The notes beneath the pieces are model-generated. The model saw only the letters and a list, made by a program, of their open reading frames with translations, searched no databases and was not told where the DNA came from. This document shows, one piece after another, positions 6,187 to 11,812 of a DNA stretch of 11,812 nucleotides. Source of the stretch: a bacterium (GTDB taxonomy: Bacteria > NPL-UPA2 > JAGMAN01); the NCBI GenBank assembly GCA_023130215.1, contig JAGMAN010000089.1:1-11812 (forward strand). Direction: 5' to 3'. The stretch's first letter is position 1; the number at the start of each line of letters is the position of its first letter. Both the position numbers and the translations under genes were made by a program.

Positions 6187-6459
6187 ATGGCCTGGTTTCA
6201 AACCATAGTCCAGATTCAGAACGAATTGGGTTTGCACGCCCGGGCGGCGGCTCTCCTGGTTCAGCAAGCCAATAAATTCCGCTCCAGAATCACCCTGGAG
6301 AAAGATGGGCAGAAGGTGAGCGGAAAGAGTATTATGGGAGTGATGATGTTAGCGGCCGGGAAGGGAAGCAACCTCAGGATAATAGTGAAGGGAGTAGATG
6401 CGGAAAGAGCAATAAAGGCTCTGGAGCAACTCGTAGAGGATAAATTTGGAGAAGAATAA
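6187..6459 (+). CDS. ptsH: Phosphocarrier protein HPr
   Basis: HPr carries phosphate from Enzyme I to the EIIA proteins. The 90-residue protein has the active-site block NELGLHARAA with His17. The position after the Arg, usually Pro in HARPA, is Ala here. The block KVSGKSIMGVMMLAAGKGS contains Ser48, equivalent to the Ser46 that HPr kinase modifies. Its SIMG context is like that of Gram-positive HPr, not the SLFK of E. coli. This suggests an HprK encoded elsewhere, which I infer and do not see. The start has only a weak purine-rich site, so translation may be coupled to the gene nine bases upstream. The 3' end overlaps ptsI by 14 bases. Npr is an equally fair name. Confidence 0.93.
   Translation: MAWFQTIVQIQNELGLHARAAALLVQQANKFRSRITLEKDGQKVSGKSIMGVMMLAAGKGSNLRIIVKGVDAERAIKALEQLVEDKFGEE
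6435..6440 (+). promoter_or_regulatory. Shine-Dalgarno supporting the TTG start of ptsI
   Basis: AGAGGA, inside the end of the HPr gene, lies five bases before the TTG at 6446. No ATG or GTG nearby preserves the conserved GIGVSPG start of Enzyme I, so the TTG is the likely start. Confidence 0.75.
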
Positions 6460-8212
6460 ACTAAAGGGAATTGGTGTTTCCCCGGGGGTAATTGCAGGGA
6501 AGGTCTTCCTCCTGAGCGGGGAGAGGTTTTCCATCCCCAAAAGGGAGATTTTCGGGGGAGAAGTGGCTGAAGAGCTGGCTCGCTTTGAGAAGGCATTGGC
6601 TCAGACCACGGAAGAGGTTGTCCAGATACGTAAGAAAGTAGCCAGGGAAATAGACGAGGAGCATGCTCATATTTTGGATGCCCACCTTTTGGTGTTAGAA
6701 GATATCCTCCTCATTGAAGAAACAATGAAGAGGGTAGAGAATGAGAAATTAAACGTAGAACATGTTTTCTCCCGGGTCCTGGAGAATTTAGCTGAAAAGT
6801 TTGAGTCCATGGACGATGCCTACCTTAAAGAGCGGGCCGCTGATGTGCGGGATGTGGGCAGACGGGTGCTCCGGAACCTACTCGGTCGGGAGCGCAGAAG
6901 TTTATCCAGCTTAGAGGAGGAGGTAATTGTAGTTGCTTATGACATATCCCCATCCGACACAGCGGTCATGCACAAGGAGAAAGTAGCTGCCTTTGTCACA
7001 GACGTAGGAGGGAGGACATCCCATACAGCCATTATGGCCCGGGCCTTAGAGATTCCAGCAGTGGTGGCCTTGAAGGAGGTAACCGCTAATGTCAAGCGGG
7101 GAGATCGTATAATCGTGGATGGGACCAATGGCTTGGTCATCATCAATCCTGATGAAGAGACGCTGAAAAAATATAAGGCGGAAGAGGCCGAGTTGGAGGT
7201 CATGGAACGGAAGTTAGAGGGGTTTAAAGATTTAGCCGGCCAAACCCCGGACAGGCATAGAGTAGAACTATCCGCCAACTTAGAGATGCCCGAAGAGATT
7301 CCCTCAATTTTAAGTCATGGAGCGGAGGGAATTGGTCTCTACCGAACGGAGTTCTTCTACCTGAACCGCACTGATCTTCCCACTGAAGATGAACACTACG
7401 AAGCCTATAAATATGTAGCCGAGAAAATAGTTCCTCATTCGGTCATAATTCGGACACTGGATTTAGGAGGAGATAAATTCTTATCCCAACTACAGACTCC
7501 CCGGGAAATGAATCCATTCCTTGGCTGGCGGGCCATCCGCTTTTGCCTGGAGCGTCCGGATATTTTTAAGACCCAGCTTCGGGCCATCCTGAGAGCCAGC
7601 GTGCATGGAAAGCTGAAGATAATGTATCCGATGATCTCTGGTGTGGAAGAACTGCGGAGAGCCAACCAGATACTGGAGGAGGTGAGAGAGGAACTTCTAA
7701 CTAAAGGAGTTGCCTTCGATGAGAACATGGAAGTGGGAGCTATGATTGAGACACCTTCTGCGGCTATGACTGCTGATATCTTAGGCAAGGAAGCAGACTT
7801 CTTCAGCATTGGAACCAATGACCTCATTCAGTACTCATTAGCTATAGATCGGGTCAATGAGAAGATCGGCTACCTTTATGAACCGGCCCATCCAGCCGTA
7901 CTTCGCTTAATTAAATCTATTGTTGAGGCTGGCCACCGGCAAAGAATATGGGTGGGAATGTGCGGGGAGATGGCAGGTGAGCCAATCTTTACTCCTATCC
8001 TCTTAGGAATGGGTTTAGATGAGTTGAGCATGAGTGCCGTGGCCCTTCCTAAGATTAAGAAGGTAATTAGAGCGGTTACCCTGAAGGAAGCCAGGCGTTT
8101 GGTGAAGGAGATCTTAACTCTGTCAACAGCCAAGGAGATTGAGAAGTGTGTCCGGGAGAAGTTAACTAAAGCGGTTCCTGATGTGCTAATTCAGCCGGCA
8201 GGTGGTCAATGA
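6446..8212 (+). CDS. ptsI: Phosphoenolpyruvate-protein phosphotransferase (PTS Enzyme I)
   Basis: Enzyme I takes phosphate from PEP and passes it to HPr. The 588-residue length is typical of the classical enzyme without a GAF domain, so it is PtsI-like rather than the GAF-bearing PtsP. The N-terminal HPr-binding helical domain (KGIGVSPGVIAGKVF onwards) is followed by the phosphohistidine domain, with His193 in GGRTSHTAIMARALEIP. The C-terminal TIM-barrel PEP-binding domain shows GIGLYRTEFFYL, TLDLGGDK, FFSIGTNDLIQYSLAIDR and catalytic Cys506 in GMCGEMAGEP. It starts with TTG, overlaps HPr by 14 bases and overlaps the next gene by four (ATGA). It completes a minimal EI-HPr-EIIA relay without a permease. 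Confidence 0.96.
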   Translation: MEKNKLKGIGVSPGVIAGKVFLLSGERFSIPKREIFGGEVAEELARFEKALAQTTEEVVQIRKKVAREIDEEHAHILDAHLLVLEDILLIEETMKRVENEKLNVEHVFSRVLENLAEKFESMDDAYLKERAADVRDVGRRVLRNLLGRERRSLSSLEEEVIVVAYDISPSDTAVMHKEKVAAFVTDVGGRTSHTAIMARALEIPAVVALKEVTANVKRGDRIIVDGTNGLVIINPDEETLKKYKAEEAELEVMERKLEGFKDLAGQTPDRHRVELSANLEMPEEIPSILSHGAEGIGLYRTEFFYLNRTDLPTEDEHYEAYKYVAEKIVPHSVIIRTLDLGGDKFLSQLQTPREMNPFLGWRAIRFCLERPDIFKTQLRAILRASVHGKLKIMYPMISGVEELRRANQILEEVREELLTKGVAFDENMEVGAMIETPSAAMTADILGKEADFFSIGTNDLIQYSLAIDRVNEKIGYLYEPAHPAVLRLIKSIVEAGHRQRIWVGMCGEMAGEPIFTPILLGMGLDELSMSAVALPKIKKVIRAVTLKEARRLVKEILTLSTAKEIEKCVREKLTKAVPDVLIQPAGGQ

Positions 8213-9267
8213 TTGACTTAGATGACTTAAAGACAATCAAAGAGAAAGATAAGTCAAATATGCTCCAGATTCTGTTGGACTTTCCCCAGCAGTGGAAGGA
8301 AGCTAAGGAGATTGCCCAGCAGTTTTCCTTTCCTCAATATAAAAGGATAAGTAAAATTGTGGTCACTGGTTTGGGGGGCTCGGCTATTGGGGGAGATCTG
8401 CTTTGCTCGTATTTAGCAGATGAAATAAAAATCCCTGTCTTCGTTAATCGGAACTATAGCCTGCCGGGGTTCGTTGATGAAGAAGCGCTTCTCTTTGCCG
8501 TTAGTTATTCCGGAAATACCGAGGAGACCATAAGTGCTTACCAGAAGGCAATTGAGCGCAGGGCTAAGGTTATTGCCGTTACCAGCGGTGGAAAGCTAAG
8601 AGACCTTTGTGAAAGCGGTGGTGTCCCGTCCATAATCATTCCTTCCGGGATGCCTCCTCGAACCGCGATTGGGTACCTCTTCCTGCCAATGCTAATTGCT
8701 TTAGCGGAAACTGGTTTAATTGAGGATAAAACCAGGGAGATTGAAGAAACCAACTCTCTTTTAGTGGAGCTGAGGAAAGGATGGGAACCTTCCTCACAGC
8801 TTTCCCGGAACCAGGCCAAGGAATTGGCTCAGAGACTACCTGGAAAGCTGATCCTGATTTATGGCAGTGATCACTTGGAGGCAGTCTGCCTCCGCTGGAA
8901 AACCCAGGTAAACGAGAATAGTAAAAGTTTAGCTTATCCGGTAGCTTTTCCGGAACTTAACCATAATGAGATTGTTGGCTGGGAAGGGATGGAGGAACTT
9001 AGAAGAAAGATTGAAGTCATCATTCTGCGGGATAAGGGAGAGCCGGACAGAATTAAAAGTAGAATAGAGATTACCAAGTCCGTCATCGGAGATCGGCCCA
9101 GTGAAGTAAAGGAGGTCTGGTCACAGGGGCAGTCACTTTTAGCCAGGATGTTCTCCCTCATCTACTTAGGAGATTGGGTAAGTTTCTATTTAGCCATTCT
9201 CCAGGGAGTGGATCCCACAGTAATAAGACCAATTGACCTGTTGAAAAAAAAGTTGGCTGAGGTATGA
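8209..9267 (+). CDS. Bifunctional phosphoglucose/phosphomannose isomerase
   Basis: This SIS-domain enzyme is of the type that interconverts glucose 6-phosphate, fructose 6-phosphate and mannose 6-phosphate, best known from archaea and scattered in bacteria. The 352-residue protein has an N-terminal SIS domain with VTGLGGSAIGGDLL (around residue 50) and SYSGNTEET, then the PSGMPPRTAIGYLFLP segment. The C-terminal SIS_PGI domain has KTQVNENSK, PELNHNEIVGWEG and the closing DWVSFYLAILQGVDPT. From memory, Glu236 and His252 match catalytic Glu203 and His219 of the Pyrobaculum aerophilum enzyme, with the same 16-residue spacing. It overlaps ptsI (ATGA) and the next gene (ATGA). With the nucleotidyltransferase it suggests a supply of hexose phosphates for glycan or nucleotide-sugar synthesis. 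Substrate range is inferred. Confidence 0.92.
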   Translation: MIDLDDLKTIKEKDKSNMLQILLDFPQQWKEAKEIAQQFSFPQYKRISKIVVTGLGGSAIGGDLLCSYLADEIKIPVFVNRNYSLPGFVDEEALLFAVSYSGNTEETISAYQKAIERRAKVIAVTSGGKLRDLCESGGVPSIIIPSGMPPRTAIGYLFLPMLIALAETGLIEDKTREIEETNSLLVELRKGWEPSSQLSRNQAKELAQRLPGKLILIYGSDHLEAVCLRWKTQVNENSKSLAYPVAFPELNHNEIVGWEGMEELRRKIEVIILRDKGEPDRIKSRIEITKSVIGDRPSEVKEVWSQGQSLLARMFSLIYLGDWVSFYLAILQGVDPTVIRPIDLLKKKLAEV

Positions 9268-10052
9268 AGGCTCTTATTTTGGCGGCTGGCTATGCTACCA
9301 GACTTTATCCTCTCACCAAGGATAGGCCGAAGGGGCTACTCCCAGTAGCTGGTCGGCCCATGATAGAATATATCCTAAAAAGGATAGAGAGGGTTGAGGA
9401 AATAAACGAGATTTATGTAGTAACTAATGAGGCGTTCGCAAGACATTTTCAGGAGTGGAGGGACACTTATCGGGGAAAGAAGAAGATAGATATTCTAAAT
9501 GACGGAACTACCTCAGATGAAAGTAAATTAGGGGCCATTGGAGATATGAAGTTCGCTTTAGAGGAGAAACGGATTGACGATGACCTTTTTGTGATGGCTG
9601 GAGACAACCTGTTCGAGTTCGACCTATCGCAGTTCTTCTCCTTTTTCAAAGAGAAAGGAGCTTCGGTTGCTGTGTACGACGTTGAGGATAAGGACTTGGC
9701 GAAGAGATATGGCATCGTCAAATTAGATGAGGGGGGAAGGATGATAGATTTTCAGGAGAAGCCCTCCCATCCTGCTACTACCCTGGTTAGTGTCTGTATG
9801 TATATGTTTCCCAGAGACAAGCTCCCATTGATTTTCGCTTACTTAAATGAAGGCAACAATCCCGATGCTCCTGGATTCTACATCGCCTGGCTTCAGGAGA
9901 GGGAGCCAGTCTATGGATTTGTATTCCATGGGAAGTGGTTTGATATTGGAGACCTTCGGTGCTATCAGGAAGCAGATAGGGAATATAAGCAAAATATCAA
10001 ATATGAAAAATCAAATATCAAAAAGAAATTTACAGAATTTCTGATACTCTAA
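9264..10052 (+). CDS. Sugar-1-phosphate nucleotidyltransferase
   Basis: This enzyme makes a nucleotide sugar from an NTP and a sugar 1-phosphate. The 262-residue protein has the GT-A-like fold signature: MKALILAAGYATRLYPLT at the start, with Lys22 in the DRPKGLLPVAGRPMIEY block, then the metal-binding VMAGDNLFEFDL, a YGIVKLDEGGRMIDFQEKP block, and FHGKWFDIGDL near the end. It lacks the C-terminal left-handed beta-helix of GlmU or GlgC. The best family description is RmlA/glucose-1-phosphate-thymidylyltransferase-like. The sugar and the base cannot be told from sequence, so no symbol is given. The conserved fold ends near Tyr241. The last ~20 residues are Lys/Asn/Ile-rich, come from an AT-rich repeat and look added on. 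The start overlaps the isomerase stop (ATGA). Confidence 0.88.
   Translation: MKALILAAGYATRLYPLTKDRPKGLLPVAGRPMIEYILKRIERVEEINEIYVVTNEAFARHFQEWRDTYRGKKKIDILNDGTTSDESKLGAIGDMKFALEEKRIDDDLFVMAGDNLFEFDLSQFFSFFKEKGASVAVYDVEDKDLAKRYGIVKLDEGGRMIDFQEKPSHPATTLVSVCMYMFPRDKLPLIFAYLNEGNNPDAPGFYIAWLQEREPVYGFVFHGKWFDIGDLRCYQEADREYKQNIKYEKSNIKKKFTEFLIL
9990..10030 (+). repeat. AT-rich repeat forming the 3' end of the nucleotidyltransferase
   Basis: ATCAAATAT occurs at 9996-10004 and again at 10010-10018, 14 bp apart, within a stretch that is almost all A, T and an occasional C or G. This composition differs sharply from the surrounding purine-rich coding sequence. It looks like intergenic repeat material taken into the reading frame before the TAA at 10050-10052. 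Similar short ATCAAAWAT-type tracts occur between genes in some uncultivated bacteria, but I cannot verify a family here. Confidence 0.7.
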
Positions 10053-10071
10053 AATGTAGGGGAGGATTAAT

Positions 10072-11217
10072 ATGGGAAGAAGTTATTTGTTTACCTCAGA
10101 ATCGGTGGCTGAAGGGCATCCGGATAAGATTGCCGATCAGATATCTGATGCCATTTTAGATGCTATCATGGCGAAAGACCCTCAAGGGAGGGTAGCCTGT
10201 GAGACCCTGGTTACCACTGGCTTAGCCTTGGTGGCTGGGGAGATTACTACCACCTGTTATGTTGATATTCCTAGCATAATTAGAAAGACAATTGAACTGG
10301 CTGGATACACCAAACCAGAGTATGGTTTTGACTATCAGACCTGCGGAGTAATGACCTCTGTTCAGGAACAGTCTCCGGATATCGCCCTGGGAGTGGATAT
10401 GGGAGGAGCGGGAGACCAGGGAATGATGTTTGGTTATGCTACCACTGAGACCCCGGAGCTTATGCCCCTGCCCATTATGTTAGCTCATAAGTTAGTGAGA
10501 AGATTAGCCCGGGTAAGGAAAGAAGGTGTACTTGATTATCTTCGTCCCGACGGGAAATCTCAGGTCACTGTTGACTACGACGATGGTAAACCAGTGGCTA
10601 TAAAGTCAGTGGTGGTCTCTGCCCACCACAGCCCGGAGGTGAAGATGGAGAGGATTCGGGGAGATATTGAAGAGAAAGTTATTAAGGTAGTTATTCCTGA
10701 AGAACTCATGGATAAGGAGATTAAAATTCTCATTAACCCCACGGGTAGATTTGAGGTCGGCGGTCCGCAAGGAGATACTGGAGTAACTGGCCGGAAGATC
10801 ATTGCTGATACCTACGGAGGAGTGGGAAGCCATGGCGGGGGATGCTTCTCGGGAAAAGACCCAACCAAGGTAGATCGCTCTGGCTCATATATGGCTCGTT
10901 ACTTAGCCAAGAATATTGTCGCAGGCGGAATAGCTGATAAGTGTGAGATTCAGATTGCCTATGTTATTGGGGTATCTGAGCCTGTCTCTCTACTGGTAAA
11001 TACCTTAGGGACGGGAAAAATCCCCGAGGAAAAGATAAGGGAATTGGTTGGGAAGAACTTCGACCTTACTCCCCGGGGAATCATTGAGCACCTGGATCTT
11101 CGCCGTCCTATCTACAAGCGAACGGCCGTCTATGGTCACTTTGGCCGCAATGAAGAGGGATTCACCTGGGAAAGAACCGATAAGGCGGAACTGTTGAAGA
11201 AGGAGGCAGGCATATAG
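10072..11217 (+). CDS. metK: S-adenosylmethionine synthase
   Basis: MetK makes S-adenosylmethionine from methionine and ATP in the cytoplasm. The 381-residue length is normal for the bacterial type. It shows the N-terminal [15 protein letters not shown] block, with His16 and Asp18 for ATP and Mg2+ binding, followed by [17 protein letters not shown]. Further on are [20 protein letters not shown], the glycine-rich [17 protein letters not shown] and the [11 protein letters not shown] segment. The ATG has a strong ribosome site (GGGGAGG, 10059-10065, six bases away), unlike most genes in the window. This suggests efficient initiation independent of the preceding gene. No S-adenosylmethionine riboswitch fits in the 19-base gap. 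The next gene uses the product's demethylated form, completing part of the methyl cycle. Confidence 0.97.
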   Translation: MGRSYLFTSESVAEGHPDKIADQISDAILDAIMAKDPQGRVACETLVTTGLALVAGEITTTCYVDIPSIIRKTIELAGYTKPEYGFDYQTCGVMTSVQEQSPDIALGVDMGGAGDQGMMFGYATTETPELMPLPIMLAHKLVRRLARVRKEGVLDYLRPDGKSQVTVDYDDGKPVAIKSVVVSAHHSPEVKMERIRGDIEEKVIKVVIPEELMDKEIKILINPTGRFEVGGPQGDTGVTGRKIIADTYGGVGSHGGGCFSGKDPTKVDRSGSYMARYLAKNIVAGGIADKCEIQIAYVIGVSEPVSLLVNTLGTGKIPEEKIRELVGKNFDLTPRGIIEHLDLRRPIYKRTAVYGHFGRNEEGFTWERTDKAELLKKEAGI

Positions 11218-11228
11218 GAGCACAAAGC

Positions 11229-11812
11229 ATGGAATATGATATAAGCGATATTAAGCTAGCTACCAAGGGAAAACTAAAAATTGAGTGGGCAGGTCAGGAG
11301 ATGCCTGTTCTCGCCCTTATCAGGAAAAGGTTTAGAAAAGAGAAGCCTCTTCGCGGAATAAGACTGGGAGCCTGTCTCCACGTCACCTCGGAAACAGCTA
11401 ACCTAATGCTCACCTTAAAGGCAGGAGGAGCTTCTCTGCGTCTCTGTGCTTCCAATCCGTTGAGCACTCAAGATGAGGTAGCGGCCTCTCTTGTTAAGGA
11501 TTACCGAATACCCGTATTTGCCCGCCAGGGGGAGAATAATAGGACCTACTACAAGCACATAAATGATGTGCTCGAGTTCAGACCAGCTATTACCATGGAC
11601 GACGGAGCTGATGTGGTATCTGCCGTTCATTCTAAGAGAAAGGACCTGGCAAAGAATATATTAGGAGGGACGGAGGAGACCACTACCGGAGTAGTCCGGC
11701 TTCGGAGTTTAGAGAGAAGAGGACTTCTCATGTTTCCCCTCATTGCTGTTAATGATACCCCCACCAAGCGCTTCTTTGACAACCGCTATGGGACCGGCCA
11801 GTCCACCATTGA
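11229..11812 (+). CDS. ahcY: S-adenosylhomocysteine hydrolase, partial (5' part only)
   Basis: This enzyme splits S-adenosylhomocysteine to adenosine and homocysteine, removing the product inhibitor of methyltransferases. The gene runs off the right edge, so only 194 codons are present and no stop is seen. The start has AGGAG at 11216-11220, eight bases upstream, overlapping the metK stop. Conserved blocks are ACLHVTSETANLMLTLKAGG, SNPLSTQDEVAASL, TMDDGADVV, GGTEETTTGVVRLRSL and NDTPTKRFFDNRYGTGQST. The last leads into the NAD-binding domain, which is beyond the window. The short N-terminus and lack of insertions resemble the archaeal/Thermotoga type more than the longer eukaryote-like form. 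Usual total length is about 400-430 residues for this type, so roughly half is missing. Confidence 0.95.
   Translation, partial: MEYDISDIKLATKGKLKIEWAGQEMPVLALIRKRFRKEKPLRGIRLGACLHVTSETANLMLTLKAGGASLRLCASNPLSTQDEVAASLVKDYRIPVFARQGENNRTYYKHINDVLEFRPAITMDDGADVVSAVHSKRKDLAKNILGGTEETTTGVVRLRSLERRGLLMFPLIAVNDTPTKRFFDNRYGTGQSTI

Noticed and set aside
6261-6596. 111-residue reverse-strand ORF across the HPr/ptsI junction
   Set aside because: It overlaps two well-supported genes, and its composition is a by-product of the purine-rich coding strand.
7435-7827. 130-residue reverse-strand ORF opposite ptsI
   Set aside because: It is a Ser/Arg-rich shadow in an antisense frame of a clearly conserved Enzyme I region, with no recognisable domain.
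10029-10055. Possible metK promoter TTTACA / TAAAAT
   Set aside because: The spacing is only 15 bp, the sequence is AT-rich by chance, and the start would fall on the metK ribosome site.
10053-10071. S-adenosylmethionine riboswitch upstream of metK
   Set aside because: The gap is 19 bases, which is too short for any known SAM riboswitch, and the upstream bases are coding.

Overview
This window is a dense, single-strand block of core metabolism and envelope genes. It contains thirteen complete protein genes, one gene cut off by the right edge and one possible small leader ORF, all on the + strand. Most junctions are overlaps or gaps of a few bases. The enzymes point to a Gram-negative (diderm) bacterium: it makes ADP-heptose and KDO and has LPS-export components. 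GC looks like the mid-40s percent by eye. The coding strand is purine-rich, with many AGA/AGG arginine codons and several GTG/TTG starts. The mix of a permease-free PTS, a bifunctional PGI/PMI and an archaeal/Thermotoga-type SAH hydrolase suits a deep-branching or uncultivated bacterial phylum better than a well-studied proteobacterium. I cannot place it more precisely from sequence alone.

Layout. Bases 1-101 hold a perfect sigma70-type promoter (TTGACA, 17 bp, TATAAT), then a possible 22-codon leader ORF. Bases 160-5228 form an LPS-precursor and export operon: DUF3108 protein, gmhA, heptose-7-P kinase (HldA/RfaE1), kdsA, kdsC, an LptC-like lipoprotein and lptB. A second strong promoter, with an extended -10, overlaps the lptB stop codon. 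It drives a phosphotransferase block (5298-8212): a PtsN/fructose-type EIIA, a mannose-type EIIA, HPr and Enzyme I, with no EIIB or EIIC. By ATGA overlaps the run continues into a bifunctional phosphoglucose/phosphomannose isomerase and a sugar-1-phosphate nucleotidyltransferase (8209-10052). An AT-rich repetitive stretch forms the 3' end of the latter. metK (10072-11217) and the first 194 codons of an S-adenosylhomocysteine hydrolase gene follow, giving two steps of the methyl cycle.

How the genes work together. gmhA and hldA supply heptose-1,7-bisphosphate on the ADP-heptose route. kdsA and kdsC supply KDO. LptC and LptB belong to the machine that exports finished LPS. The isomerase and nucleotidyltransferase likely provide fructose-6-P/mannose-6-P and an activated sugar for surface glycans. 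The PTS proteins have no transporter here and probably act as a regulatory phosphorelay. The order kdsC-lptC-lptB-ptsN-EIIA(Man)-HPr-EI resembles the kdsC-lptCAB-rpoN-hpf-ptsN...npr region of proteobacteria, without lptA, rpoN, hpf, hprK and rapZ.

I found no RNA genes, CRISPR arrays, insertion sequences or convincing rho-independent terminators, and no gene-free stretch longer than about 160 bases. I do not see a clearly new biological system. The points most worth a second look are the permease-free double-EIIA PTS, the LptC-like lipoprotein without an adjacent LptA, the leader ORF at the operon head, the in-frame duplication at the start of kdsA and the repeat-derived tail of the nucleotidyltransferase.
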